Assembly (NCBI RefSeq): GCF_000719975.1
Contig: NZ_JOIJ01000013.1
Span: 61,467 to 125,466, forward strand
Length of the DNA: 64,000 nt
Direction: 5' to 3'
Source: Prauserella rugosa
GTDB taxonomy: Bacteria; Actinomycetota; Actinomycetes; Mycobacteriales; Pseudonocardiaceae
Shown: one piece after another, positions 1 to 8,082 of the stretch
Position numbering within the stretch: the first letter of the stretch is position 1
How the letters are laid out: each line of letters begins with the position of its first letter
Notes under the pieces: generated by a model
What the model saw: only the letters and a program-made list of their open reading frames with translations
What the model was told of the DNA's origin: nothing
Databases searched by the model: none
Made by a program: the position numbers and the translations under genes

Positions 1-47
1 AGCGCCGCATCGTCGCGGGGCTGACGTCCGGTGCCGTGAAGGGGTAA
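1..47 (+). CDS. sugB: Carbohydrate ABC transporter permease, C-terminal tail (SugB-like, partial)
   Basis: Only the last 14 codons and the TAA stop (45-47) are inside the window. The visible C-terminus reads RRIVAGLTSGAVKG, the usual ending of MalG-type sugar permeases, which form the membrane channel of binding-protein-dependent sugar importers. The ATPase gene starts four bases after the stop, so the two are one operon. The identification rests on this short tail and on the SugC-like neighbour, so the symbol is tentative. If the neighbour is correctly named, the system imports trehalose. Confidence 0.6.
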   Translation, partial: RRIVAGLTSGAVKG

Positions 48-51
48 GGCA

Positions 52-1233
52 ATGGCAGAGATCGTGCTCGACAAGGTGACCAAGCGCTACCCCGACGGAG
101 CGCTGGCCGTGTCCGAGATGAACATCGAGATCGCGGACGGCGAGTTCATCATTCTGGTCGGCCCTTCCGGATGCGGGAAGTCGACCGCGCTCAACATGAT
201 CGCGGGGCTGGAGGACATCTCGGGGGGCGAACTGCGCATCGACGGTGAGCGTGCCAACGAGAAGTCGCCCAAGGACCGCGACATCGCGATGGTGTTCCAG
301 TCGTACGCGCTGTACCCGCACATGAGCGTGCGCGAGAACATGGCGTTCCCGCTGCGGCTGGCGAAGGTCGACGACGCGACCGTGAAGTCCAAGGTGGAGG
401 AGGCGGCGAAGATCCTCGACCTGACCCAGCACCTCGACCGGAGGCCGTCGAACCTCTCCGGCGGTCAGCGGCAGCGCGTCGCGATGGGCAGGGCGATCGT
501 GCGCAGCCCCAAGGCGTTCCTGATGGACGAACCGCTGTCCAACCTGGACGCCAAGCTGCGCGGGCAGATGCGGACGTCGGTGTCGAAACTGCAGAAGCAG
601 CTCGGCACGACCACCGTCTACGTCACCCACGACCAGACCGAGGCGATGACCCTCGGCGACCGGGTCGTGGTGCTGCGCGGTGGTCATGTCCAGCAGATCG
701 GCAGTCCGCAGTTCCTCTACGACCAGCCGGCCAACCTCTTCGTCGCCGGATTCATCGGATCGCCGTCGATGAACTTCGTCCCGGCCACGCTCGAGGGCGG
801 TGCGCTGAAGAGCGCACTGGGCGAGGTCCCGCTGACCGATCGCATTCGGACCCTCGTCGAATCCTCCGGCGCGGGACGGGAGGTCGTGGCGGGCATCCGT
901 CCCGAGCACTTCGAGGACGCCGCACTGGTGGACGAGCAACACCGCGCACGCGGCGCGACCTTCAGCTCCACGGTGGACGTCCTCGAGTCGATGGGTGCCG
1001 AGAAGTACGCGTACTTCTCGCTGGAGAGCGAATTGGCCCAGACCGAGGAACTGGCCGAGATCGCCGCCGACGCCGGATCGGCCGACGTGCCGGGTAGCGG
1101 AACCACCATCGTCACCCGGCTGGACGCGGCCTCGACGGCCAAGGAGGGCGAGACCCTCCAGGTGTGGTTCGACCCCGACCGCATCCAGCTGTTCGACCCG
1201 AAGTCGGGCAGGAACCTCACGTTCGAGGACTGA
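52..1233 (+). CDS. sugC: Sugar ABC transporter ATP-binding protein, SugC-like
   Basis: This 393-residue cytoplasmic ATPase powers a carbohydrate importer. Walker A is GPSGCGKST (about residues 37-45), the ABC signature is LSGGQRQRVAMGRA (about 135), Walker B is FLMDEP, followed by the D-loop SNLDAK and the switch His in YVTHDQTEAMTLGD. The C-terminal third is the TOBE/MalK-type regulatory domain (GIRPEHFEDA). Wording around YPDG, LNMIAGLEDIS and NEKSPKDRDIAMVFQSYALYPH closely matches remembered M. tuberculosis SugC of the LpqY-SugABC trehalose recycling importer, and a corA gene follows nearby as in that genome. A UgpC/MsiK role with another sugar is the alternative. It starts 4 bp after the permease stop. 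Confidence 0.9.
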   Translation: MAEIVLDKVTKRYPDGALAVSEMNIEIADGEFIILVGPSGCGKSTALNMIAGLEDISGGELRIDGERANEKSPKDRDIAMVFQSYALYPHMSVRENMAFPLRLAKVDDATVKSKVEEAAKILDLTQHLDRRPSNLSGGQRQRVAMGRAIVRSPKAFLMDEPLSNLDAKLRGQMRTSVSKLQKQLGTTTVYVTHDQTEAMTLGDRVVVLRGGHVQQIGSPQFLYDQPANLFVAGFIGSPSMNFVPATLEGGALKSALGEVPLTDRIRTLVESSGAGREVVAGIRPEHFEDAALVDEQHRARGATFSSTVDVLESMGAEKYAYFSLESELAQTEELAEIAADAGSADVPGSGTTIVTRLDAASTAKEGETLQVWFDPDRIQLFDPKSGRNLTFED

Positions 1234-1346
1234 CCGCGCATCGACGGCTCGGGGCGGATCCGGACAGCGGGTCCGCCCCGAGCCCCAGTCAACGGGCCGG
1301 CAGCACCGGTCCGGTTGCGACCGGCCAGCCGTCCAGCCGTCTCAGG

Positions 1347-2189
1347 TCAGCGGCGGCGGGAACGCAACGCCTCGATCACGTCGTCGTCCCAGTCGTGGTT
1401 GCGCATCAGGTGGTAGCGCTCACCCGCCACCCACAGGTAGGCCTCGGCCTCGGTGCGGGTGCCGACGAGATCGGCCTGCCTGAGCATGCGCACCACCGGC
1501 TGGTACTCGTCGCTGTACCACCGCGCGGCGACCGTGGTGCGGTCGAGGAACCGGTCCTCGTCCTGCATCAGGCGAAAACCCCACGCCTCGACGTGCTCGC
1601 CGAGTTCGGCGTAGTCCCAGGGGTCGGTGACGACGACCGACGCACGTGCCTCACCCGTCAGCGGGACGCGTTCGAGGAACAGCCTGCGGTAGTCCTTCAC
1701 GATGAGATCGCCGCGGTGGCGGATCCCGGAAGGGTCCAATGTGGTGCGTACTTCGGTGACGTAGGCGTCGATCGTGTCCAGGCCCAGCGCGTGCGCCACC
1801 GACACCCGGTGGTGGCCGTCGATGACGAAGTGCAGCTCCCCGACGCGGTAGACCTCGATGGGCGGGATCGACTCGCCGCGCCTGCTGGCCACGGCGAGCC
1901 GTTCCCAGCGTTGCCGCACCCGCCCGGACGTGGGCCGGAAACGGCGGTCGAAATCGGCCTCGCGGTTGACGCTGCCGACGATGGTGTTCAGCTTCACCAC
2001 GCGCAGGCCCAGCCTGCGTTGACCCGCCCAGCCGAGCGCGGCCACCACCTCGTCGAACGGCAATGTGATGTTGACGTCGTCCGGTTCGCCGCGCAGCCAC
2101 GTCGCCAGGCGCGACAACACCTGCCTGCGCCGGGCGCGCAGGAAGTCGTGTTCGGCGTCGGCGCGGGGAAATCCGGTGTCGCGTTTCAT
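1347..2189 (-). CDS. ParB N-terminal-like domain protein
   Basis: This 280-residue protein has a central ParB/sulfiredoxin-like nuclease fold segment: IPPIEVYRVGELHFVIDGHHRVSVA (given here as pieces IPPIEVYRVG and IDGHHRVSVA, about residues 110-135) is the typical box of this superfamily. There is no helix-turn-helix of true chromosome-partitioning ParB downstream, so it is unlikely to be the segregation protein. The N-terminus is basic. Its ATG overlaps the stop of the upstream metallophosphoesterase by 4 bp (ATGA), so the two are translationally coupled. The exact biochemical role is unknown. It faces sugC convergently. Confidence 0.7.
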   Translation of the reverse strand: MKRDTGFPRADAEHDFLRARRRQVLSRLATWLRGEPDDVNITLPFDEVVAALGWAGQRRLGLRVVKLNTIVGSVNREADFDRRFRPTSGRVRQRWERLAVASRRGESIPPIEVYRVGELHFVIDGHHRVSVAHALGLDTIDAYVTEVRTTLDPSGIRHRGDLIVKDYRRLFLERVPLTGEARASVVVTDPWDYAELGEHVEAWGFRLMQDEDRFLDRTTVAARWYSDEYQPVVRMLRQADLVGTRTEAEAYLWVAGERYHLMRNHDWDDDVIEALRSRRR

Positions 2190-2839
2190 CTCGATCCCAC
2201 GAACGCTCCGAGGTCGAGCACGTGCGCGCCGACGACGTTCCGGACGACGGTGTCGCCGATGCGCCGGTCGGGCACCTGCTCGCCGTAGGGGTGGATGTGG
2301 CCGTGGAGCAGCCAGCGGGGCCGTAGCCGCCGGACCGTCCTGTGCAGACAGTCGAAGCCGTGGTGCGGCAGATCGTCGCGATCACCGAGCCCGCGCGGTG
2401 GGGCGTGGGTGAGCAGGACGTCCACCGGCCTGCCGCGGGAGCGCCACGTCAGCAGCCGTGCACGCCGGGCCTGCTGACGCTGGGTCCACTGGTTGGGGCC
2501 TTCGCGGTAGCGCACCGAACCGCCGAGGCCCGCGATACGCAGTCCCGCGACGGTGGCGACCCGCCCGTCCACGTCGATCCCGCCCGCAGGCCCCGGCCAC
2601 GACGCCGGCATCCCGCCGCGCAGTGCCAGCCCGCGGTACCGCGTGAAGCCCGTGAGGTCGGGGTCGTGGTTACCGGGGACGAACGCGACCGGCGCGTTCA
2701 GCATGTCGGCGAGGTGCTCGAGATACGCGAACGGCAGATCGCCCGCCCCCAGCACGACGTCGACGTCGAGATCGAGGGCGCGCTGCCCGCACCACAGGGT
2801 CTCGTCGACCTCGTCGGCGACCACCAGTGCTCGCACCAT
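2186..2839 (-). CDS. Calcineurin-like metallophosphoesterase
   Basis: This 217-residue protein carries the dinuclear metallophosphoesterase motifs in order: GAGDLPF (GD motif), VPGNHDPD (GNHD motif), LLTHAPP and LHGHIHPYGE (GHxH motif). The first D-x-H motif appears degenerate: the N-terminus reads VRALVVADEVDETL. The family hydrolyses phosphomono- or diesters using two metal ions; the substrate here cannot be told. The ATG at 2839 is chosen because the longer open frame to 3049 is arginine-rich, lacks family similarity, and runs over the small ORF on the same strand. Its stop overlaps the ParB-like start by 4 bp. Confidence 0.82.
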   Translation of the reverse strand: MVRALVVADEVDETLWCGQRALDLDVDVVLGAGDLPFAYLEHLADMLNAPVAFVPGNHDPDLTGFTRYRGLALRGGMPASWPGPAGGIDVDGRVATVAGLRIAGLGGSVRYREGPNQWTQRQQARRARLLTWRSRGRPVDVLLTHAPPRGLGDRDDLPHHGFDCLHRTVRRLRPRWLLHGHIHPYGEQVPDRRIGDTVVRNVVGAHVLDLGAFVGSR

Positions 2840-2891
2840 GGCGACAGGGTACGCCCGCGCGAACGCGGTATCCGCGCGTTCGGCGCACGCA

Positions 2892-2935
2892 CCGTCAGTG
2901 GGCGACCACGGCTCCGTCAGTGGGCGACCACGGCC
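2892..2935. repeat. 22-bp tandem duplication
   Basis: Two adjacent copies of a 22-bp unit beginning CCGTCAGTGGGCGACC occupy 2892-2913 and 2914-2935, differing only at the last base. The second copy contains the last codons and stop of the 38-residue ORF; the first lies just downstream of it. The period is not a multiple of three. It looks like a recent slippage duplication rather than a regulatory array. Confidence 0.85.
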
Positions 2936-3033
2936 GCTTCCGGGTTCACCGCGATGAACGCGATGACCATCAGCACCCACGCGATGCTCAGCATCAGTGC
3001 CCAGAACTTCAGGTCGGTGAGTTTGCGGATCAT
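2917..3033 (-). CDS. Small membrane peptide (38 aa)
   Basis: A short ORF starts MIRKLTDLKFWALMLS and continues into one hydrophobic helix (about residues 10-29), ending EAAVVAH. A good ribosome site (GGGGAGAG) lies just ahead of the ATG. The positive N-terminus followed by a single transmembrane helix suggests an inner-membrane peptide with N-in orientation. It sits between corA and the metallophosphoesterase on the same strand, 68 bp after the corA stop. No function is recognised; association with CorA or another membrane complex is speculation. The ORF is too short for standard gene callers. Confidence 0.6.
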   Translation of the reverse strand: MIRKLTDLKFWALMLSIAWVLMVIAFIAVNPEAAVVAH

Positions 3034-3101
3034 GTTCTCTCCCCATCACAGCAGTCGAATACCGGCGCAGGTCCCCCGACGTACGGGCTCGAGCGACACG
3101 C

Positions 3102-4232
3102 TCAGAGCCAGTCGTTCTTCCGGAATATTCGATAGAGCAGCAGGCACAGCCCGAGAATGATCGCGAGCACGGCCGGATAGCCGTACTTGAAACCCAGCTC
3201 AGGCATGTAGTCGAAGTTCATGCCGTAGATACCGGCGATCGCCGTCGGCACAGCGATGATCGCCGCCCACGAGGTGATCTTGCGCATGTCCGAGTTCATC
3301 TTGCGCATGTCGGTGTTCAGCTGGAGCGTGAGCTTTCCGAGCGTGGCGTCGACGAGCGTCGTGAGCATCTCGTCGAATCCCTCGACCCGCTCGGCCACCG
3401 TCGTCACGTGGTCGTGGACGTTGCGGAAGTAGGACCGCACGTCCTCCGGCACGAGCCGCGTGTAGCCCTCGGACAGCCTGCGCAGCGGGGTCGCCAGCGG
3501 GGACACGGCGCGCCGCAGCTCCAGCACCTCGCGTTTGAACAGGTAGATCTGCTCCGACGTCACGTTCGTGCGCGGTGCGAAGACCTCCGCCTCCATCTCG
3601 TCGATGTCGTCCTCGATCCGGTCGGTGACCTCGAGGAAGTGGTCGACGACGTGGTCGGCGATCGCGTGCAGCACGGCGGAGGGGCCGTGCTCCAACTGTT
3701 CCGGGTCCGCGTCGAGCTCGCGCCGCAGACGCGCGAGACCGGAGTGGCTCCCGTGGCGCACGGTGATGATGAAGTCGTGGCCGAGGAAGGCCATGAGTTC
3801 GCCGGACTCGACGATCTCGTTGGCGGTCGTGGGCGACTCGTGCTCCACGTAGCGCACCGTGCGGAACACCATGAACAACGTGTCGTCGTAGCGCTCCAGC
3901 TTCGGCCGCTGATGCGCGTGCACGGCGTCCTCGACGGCGAGCTCGTGCAGGCCGAACGTGTCGGCAATGCCCTGGATCTGCTCCTCGGTGGGCTCGTGCA
4001 GCCCGATCCAGACGAACCCGTCGCCGCGTTCGCGGACCGCGTGGATGGCCTCGTCGTGCGTCCACGCTCCCTCTTGACGCCGGCCACCGACGTACACACC
4101 GCAGTCGACGACCGACGCCGACAGCGGCTGACGGGTGGGGGCGGGCGGCGGCAGGGCGGCACCGGCCGTGGCGGGACGGCGGTTGTCCCGGCCGCGGCCT
4201 CGCAGCCCGCCGAAGGACGGAATCGCAGGCAT
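3102..4232 (-). CDS. corA: CorA-type magnesium/cobalt transporter
   Basis: This 376-residue protein is a CorA family channel that takes up Mg2+ across the cytoplasmic membrane as a pentamer. The large N-terminal cytoplasmic funnel is followed by two C-terminal helices separated by the diagnostic IYGMNFDYMPEL loop (GMN selectivity motif, about residues 334-345). The C-terminus is basic. The ATG at 4232 has GGAG five bases upstream. An in-frame ATG at 4283 with a GAGGG sequence is an alternative that would add 17 residues. A short upstream ORF with its own ribosome site lies about 150 bp ahead. The gene follows sugC at a distance, as in mycobacteria. Confidence 0.92.
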   Translation of the reverse strand: MPAIPSFGGLRGRGRDNRRPATAGAALPPPAPTRQPLSASVVDCGVYVGGRRQEGAWTHDEAIHAVRERGDGFVWIGLHEPTEEQIQGIADTFGLHELAVEDAVHAHQRPKLERYDDTLFMVFRTVRYVEHESPTTANEIVESGELMAFLGHDFIITVRHGSHSGLARLRRELDADPEQLEHGPSAVLHAIADHVVDHFLEVTDRIEDDIDEMEAEVFAPRTNVTSEQIYLFKREVLELRRAVSPLATPLRRLSEGYTRLVPEDVRSYFRNVHDHVTTVAERVEGFDEMLTTLVDATLGKLTLQLNTDMRKMNSDMRKITSWAAIIAVPTAIAGIYGMNFDYMPELGFKYGYPAVLAIILGLCLLLYRIFRKNDWL

Positions 4233-4380
4233 GGGATCTCCAGGCTGGATGTCGCTGGACCTCACGATGTGCCGAGGGGACATGCTCCCTCACGGCACGA
4301 CTGAACGCTCGTGGACCGCTTCCGCGCTGGATGGCGACGGAGCAGAGGTGCCCCGTCTCGAAACCGAGTTCGCCGCAGTA

Positions 4381-4458
4381 TCAGGCGATGTCGGACCGGC
4401 GTGAGGAAGCGGTGCCGATACTGGGAGGCGAACTGAGTGGGTTGTCGCCACTGTTCAT
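4381..4458 (-). CDS. Candidate 25-residue leader peptide upstream of corA
   Basis: On the corA strand an ATG at 4458 is preceded by AGGAGGTGAGG, the best ribosome-binding sequence in the area. It opens a 25-codon ORF starting MNSGDNPLSSPPS and ending TGA at 4381. The CorA start lies 148 bp further on. Proline-containing leader peptides control Mg2+ transporter genes in enterobacteria (MgtL, CorL), so regulation of corA by leader translation is an attractive guess. No conserved Mg2+ riboswitch (M-box) core was recognised in the 148-bp spacer. It could also be a chance ORF. Confidence 0.45.
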   Translation of the reverse strand: MNSGDNPLSSPPSIGTASSRRSDIA

Positions 4459-4646
4459 CTGCGTTCCTCACCTCCTCCGGTCCGCGTGGTGTTGCTCGCG
4501 TTGACGCGTTGTGCGCCGATGGTCAAGGGTACTCGTAGGGCAGGTGCTCGTCGCCGCGGGGGATCGCGGGGGAGTCCTCGCGGGGCGTCCCGACGTGCGA
4601 CGCACCGCGCGATGCGGATGTCGGAACACGGAGAGGGCTCGAGTCC

Positions 4647-5765
4647 ATGGGCGAAGTCAACGCAGTGAACGCCGCCAAGGAGCGACTGCGGAGGTTCGCC
4701 GAACACGAGGCCGCGGGCATCTCGCCGCTGTATGCCCACCTGGCCGAACACGCGGCGGACGACGACGAGATCGCGGGCCTGCTCGCCGAGGCGGGCACGG
4801 AGGCCGACGCGCATCCGACGCTGCTGTTCGCGGTGGCGCACCGACTGATCCAGGCCGACCCGATTCATCCGCTGTCGCGCTACTACCCGTCGCTCGGCGG
4901 TATGGACGGCGTCGACGGGGCCACCTGGCCCGAGTTCCGCAACTTCCTCCTCGAGCGCGCCGACCGCGTGCGCGCGCTCGTCCGTGAACGCTTCACGCAG
5001 ACCAACGAGGTCAACCGGGCGGCGGTGCTGTATCCCGCGGTGGCCCGCGCGGCGAAGGCGGCCAAGGGCAAGGTGGGCCTGCTCGAGATCGGCTGCAGTG
5101 CGGGTCTGCTGCTGGGCATGGACCGGTTCGCGTACCAGTACCGGCTTCCCGGCGGTGAGCAGTTGGCGGCCGGTCCGAAGAAGACGCCCGTGGGCCTGCA
5201 CTGTGCCGTGGAGCTCGCCGACGGTGCCGCGGCGCCTGCCGTCCCCGCGAAGCTGAACGTCGCGGCCAAGGTGGGTCTGGACCGCCATCCCGTCGACGCC
5301 CAGGACGACGAGGAGCTGGCGTGGCTCGAGGCGTGCGTGTGGGCGGACCAGCCGGACCGGATCCGCATGCTCCGCACCGCCGCGGCAGCCCAGGCCAAGG
5401 ACACGCCCGAGCTCGTCGAGGGCGACGCCGTGAACGACCTGGCCACGGCCGCCGAGCGGGTGCCCGAGGAGCTCCCGCTGGTGGTGTTCACCAGTCACGT
5501 GACGGCCTACCTGGATGCCGATCGGCGAGAGGCGTTCGTCACTGCCCTGGGTGAACTCGCCGGGCGCAGGCGGTTGTGGTGGGCCTCGCTCGAGGCGTAC
5601 GAGGCCGGCCTCGCCGGGGTGCTGCCCGGCAGGGACGAGCTGGCCTATGCGGAGACCGCCCGGCCGACCCTCGGGCTCGTGACCTGGGAGAACGACACAC
5701 CGAACGCACAGGCGCTCGCGCTGGCCGATCCGCACGGCCAGCGGATGACGTGGCTCGGTGGGTAA
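4647..5765 (+). CDS. DUF2332 domain-containing protein
   Basis: This 372-residue protein matches the actinobacterial DUF2332 family over its full length. Recognisable family segments are AAGISPLYAHLAEHAA near the N-terminus, a nucleotide-binding-like GLLEIGCSAGLLL (about residues 143-155, resembling motif I of class I methyltransferases) and VVFTSHVTAYL (about 280). A methyltransferase-like Rossmann core is therefore plausible, but no substrate is known. The ATG at 4647 is preceded by GAGAGGG. It is divergent from corA and convergent with the NUDIX gene. Confidence 0.8.
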   Translation: MGEVNAVNAAKERLRRFAEHEAAGISPLYAHLAEHAADDDEIAGLLAEAGTEADAHPTLLFAVAHRLIQADPIHPLSRYYPSLGGMDGVDGATWPEFRNFLLERADRVRALVRERFTQTNEVNRAAVLYPAVARAAKAAKGKVGLLEIGCSAGLLLGMDRFAYQYRLPGGEQLAAGPKKTPVGLHCAVELADGAAAPAVPAKLNVAAKVGLDRHPVDAQDDEELAWLEACVWADQPDRIRMLRTAAAAQAKDTPELVEGDAVNDLATAAERVPEELPLVVFTSHVTAYLDADRREAFVTALGELAGRRRLWWASLEAYEAGLAGVLPGRDELAYAETARPTLGLVTWENDTPNAQALALADPHGQRMTWLGG

Positions 5766-5788
5766 CAGTCCGTGAACGAAGGGTGGCC

Positions 5789-6193
5789 TCAGTCCGCGTC
5801 GTGAGGCAGGGCACTCCATGCACGCAACGTGTCGGCGAGTCCCCCGACCAGCCCTCCCGTGCGGTCCAACAGAGTGAAGGTGTCGGTGTCGATCCACCGG
5901 GCGTCGGAGGCGTCGTCGCCCGCCTGCAGTCGTCCCCCGAGGACGCGGCAGCGGTAGTCGTGGATGACGAACGGATCGCGCAGGACAGTGCCCACGAGTG
6001 CGCCCGGTTCGACGTCGAGGCCGGTTTCCTCGGCGAGCTCGCGCACCACTGCCGCGTGATCGGTCTCGCCCGCCTCTACCCGGCCTCCCGGCACCGACCA
6101 CAGCCCGCGTCCTGGATCGTTCGCACGCCGGATGAGCAGGAGCCGGCCGGCCTCGTCGTGGACGATCCCGCCCACACAGCGAACGTGGCTCAC
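5789..6193 (-). CDS. NUDIX hydrolase
   Basis: This 134-residue single-domain protein has a complete Nudix box: G-RVEAGETDHAAVVRELAEETG (about residues 37-60) matches GX5EX7REUXEEXGU, including the metal-binding glutamates. It hydrolyses a nucleoside diphosphate linked to another moiety; the substrate is not predictable from sequence. It starts with GTG. It is convergent with the DUF2332 gene (23 bp apart) and divergent from the 53-residue peptide gene. Confidence 0.88.
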   Translation of the reverse strand: MSHVRCVGGIVHDEAGRLLLIRRANDPGRGLWSVPGGRVEAGETDHAAVVRELAEETGLDVEPGALVGTVLRDPFVIHDYRCRVLGGRLQAGDDASDARWIDTDTFTLLDRTGGLVGGLADTLRAWSALPHDAD

Positions 6194-6246
6194 ACCGATT
6201 CGACCCCGCAGTCACAGTCCGTAGCAGTCGAGCTACGATCTTCGCG

Positions 6247-6295
6247 CGCACTGCCCCAAGTGCAGGACTTACCTCCCGTAGCGACAGGCAGTGCG
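6247..6295 (+). promoter_or_regulatory. Long stem-loop in 5' region of the 53-aa peptide gene
   Basis: CGCACTGCC at 6247-6255 pairs perfectly with GGCAGTGCG at 6287-6295, and a small inner hairpin AAGT-gcagg-ACTT lies in the loop. The structure lies 75 bp upstream of the small peptide start and about 55 bp from the divergent NUDIX start. It may be an RNA element in the leader of the peptide/PH-domain operon, or a protein-binding inverted repeat. No known riboswitch was matched by eye. Confidence 0.4.
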
Positions 6296-6369
6296 GTACA
6301 AACTTAGTGGCACCTCAGTCAACAGGTCCAACCAACTGGTCTTGCACTCGAGAGACGGGATTGATCGCC

Positions 6370-6531
6370 GTGAACGCGAAGAAGCTCGCAGGAATTGCCG
6401 CTATCGCGTTGGTTCTGTTCTTCGTGATCGCCCAGCCAGGTCAAGCTGCGGGTTTTGTCAACAACATCATCGGCTTCCTGCGCGACGCCGCTGAAGCCGT
6501 GATCACGTTCGTCAGCAACATCTTCACCTGA
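6370..6531 (+). CDS. Small membrane-active protein (53 aa)
   Basis: The ORF starts at GTG (MNAKKLAGIAAIALVLFF) and has a short basic N-terminus, a hydrophobic segment (about residues 6-22), then AQPGQAA, which resembles a signal-peptidase site, and an amphipathic second half ending VSNIFT. Similar 50-55-residue proteins occur next to PH-domain proteins in related actinomycetes (from memory). It is either a secreted/membrane-inserted peptide or a small membrane subunit. The GTG at 6370 is preferred over the ATG at 6307 because the extra residues are non-hydrophobic and a GGGA sequence lies nine bases upstream. It lies 19 bp before the PH-domain gene. Confidence 0.65.
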   Translation: MNAKKLAGIAAIALVLFFVIAQPGQAAGFVNNIIGFLRDAAEAVITFVSNIFT

Positions 6532-6550
6532 CGAGCGCTACGCTCGACCT

Positions 6551-7120
6551 ATGTTCGCGCCACGCGACCCTGACGAGTACCTGCTCGACACCGAACGCCG
6601 GGTGATCCGCATCCGGCGGCACTGGGCGTGTCTCGGGTGGAACATGTTCGAGGCCATCGCGATGATCGCGATCTGCGTGATGATCTCGTACATCCTCCCG
6701 CCCGCGGCGTGGGTGTTGCAGAACATCCTCTGGTACGTCGCGTTCGTCGTCGTGCTCTGGTTCGCCTACAAGGTGATCGAGTGGTGGGTCGAACGGCTGG
6801 TGGTGACCGACAAGCGGTTCATCATGACCAAGGGCGTCTGGACCACGCAGGTGCTGATGATGCCGATCACGAAGGTCACCGACCTGACCTACGAGCGGAC
6901 GTTCGGCGGCCGCATCTTCGGTTACGGCACGATGGTCGTCGAATCGGCCGGTCAGATCCAGGCGCTGAACCGCATCCACTACCTGCCGAACCCCGAGGAG
7001 TTCTACGACACCATCTCGGAGCTGGTGTTCGGGGACAAGCAGAAGCAGGCCGAACGGTTCTCGATGATCAAGGCCCAGCGCGCCGCACGCGGTAACAAGC
7101 GCAAGAAGGCCGTTCGCTGA
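6551..7120 (+). CDS. Bacterial PH domain (bPH2) membrane protein
   Basis: This 189-residue protein belongs to the YdbS-like bacterial pleckstrin-homology family. Two hydrophobic helices (about residues 32-50 and 55-76) are followed by the PH segment with the family signature VTDKRFIMTKGVWTTQVLMM and IFGYGTMVVESAGQ. The C-terminus is strongly basic (KAQRAARGNKRKKAVR). Such proteins are membrane-anchored with a cytoplasmic PH-like barrel; the ligand is unknown. It follows the 53-residue peptide closely, which suggests one operon. Confidence 0.82.
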   Translation: MFAPRDPDEYLLDTERRVIRIRRHWACLGWNMFEAIAMIAICVMISYILPPAAWVLQNILWYVAFVVVLWFAYKVIEWWVERLVVTDKRFIMTKGVWTTQVLMMPITKVTDLTYERTFGGRIFGYGTMVVESAGQIQALNRIHYLPNPEEFYDTISELVFGDKQKQAERFSMIKAQRAARGNKRKKAVR

Positions 7121-7210
7121 CGGCCACCGGCCGTCATCCCAGCGCACAGCTTTTCGCGCGGGCGTGTGCTCGCGCACCGGCGCGGCCCGTGGACGGTGCC
7201 GTGTTGGACA

Positions 7211-8080
7211 ATGGTGGTCGTGCGCATCGACCTGCATACCCATTCGACGGCCTCCGACGGCACGGACAGCCCGGCTGAGCTCGTCGCCGTCGCGGCTGCG
7301 GCCGGTCTCGGTGCCGTGGCCCTGACCGATCACGACACGACCGCCGGATGGCGGGCGGCCGTCGAGGCGTTGCCTTCGGGTATGCGGCTGGTGCCCGGCG
7401 CCGAGTTGTCGTGCGAATCGGACGACGGCAGGGGCGGCCGGATCGGCGTGCACCTGTTGGCGTACCTGTTCGACCCGCAGGCCCCGGCCATCGTCGCCGA
7501 GCAGCGGCGGTTGCGGGACGAGCGCAGGGCGCGGGTGCGCACGATCGCCGACCGGATGGCGGACGACGGCCTGCCGGTGGACGCCGACGAGATCCTCGAC
7601 CTGGTGGGCCCCGAAGGGACGGCGGGCAGGCCGCACGTGGCGCAGGCGCTCGTGCGGGCGGGACTGTGCGAGACGGTCGACGAGGCGTTCGCCAACTATC
7701 TGTCGGGGCGGCGCGGCTATTACGTGCCGCGGCGCGACACCCCGGTCGAGGAGGCCATCGCCATGATCTCGGCGGCGGGCGGGGTGACCGTGCTGGCCCA
7801 TCCGTTCGCGTTCGGCAGGCGTCCCACGGTGGCCCCTGAGGTCATCGCCGATCTGGCGCGCCGGGGGCTGACGGGCGTGGAGGTGGACCATCCCAATCAC
7901 GACCCGGCCGCGCGCGAGGAACTGGGGGCGCTCGCGAAGGACCTCGGTCTGGTGCGTACCGGGTCGAGCGACTACCACGGCACCAACAAGACCATCGGGA
8001 TCGGACAGGAGGCGACGGCCGTCGAGGAGTTCGAGGCGCTCGTCGCGCAGGCCACCGGTACGGGCGTCGAGGTCGGCTGA
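7211..8080 (+). CDS. PHP domain phosphoesterase
   Basis: This 289-residue protein opens with the PHP metal-binding motif DLHTHSTASDGTDSP and contains LTDHDTTAGW, VPGAELSCE, VLAHPFAFGR and SSDYHGTN, which together supply the trinuclear metal site. The family (YciV/TrpH-like) hydrolyses phosphoesters such as nucleoside 3',5'-bisphosphates or short RNA. The ATG at 7211 immediately before the motif is preferred; the open frame upstream to 7166 lacks similarity. The MarC gene starts 2 bp after its stop. Confidence 0.88.
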   Translation: MVVVRIDLHTHSTASDGTDSPAELVAVAAAAGLGAVALTDHDTTAGWRAAVEALPSGMRLVPGAELSCESDDGRGGRIGVHLLAYLFDPQAPAIVAEQRRLRDERRARVRTIADRMADDGLPVDADEILDLVGPEGTAGRPHVAQALVRAGLCETVDEAFANYLSGRRGYYVPRRDTPVEEAIAMISAAGGVTVLAHPFAFGRRPTVAPEVIADLARRGLTGVEVDHPNHDPAAREELGALAKDLGLVRTGSSDYHGTNKTIGIGQEATAVEEFEALVAQATGTGVEVG

Positions 8081-8082
8081 CG

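Noticed and set aside
4233..4380. M-box Mg2+ riboswitch before corA
   Set aside because: The conserved M-box core sequences could not be recognised on the corA strand.
4262..4471. 69-codon minus-strand frame upstream of corA
   Set aside because: It lacks its own ribosome site and overlaps, in another frame, the 25-codon ORF that has one; its product is Arg-rich and shadow-like.
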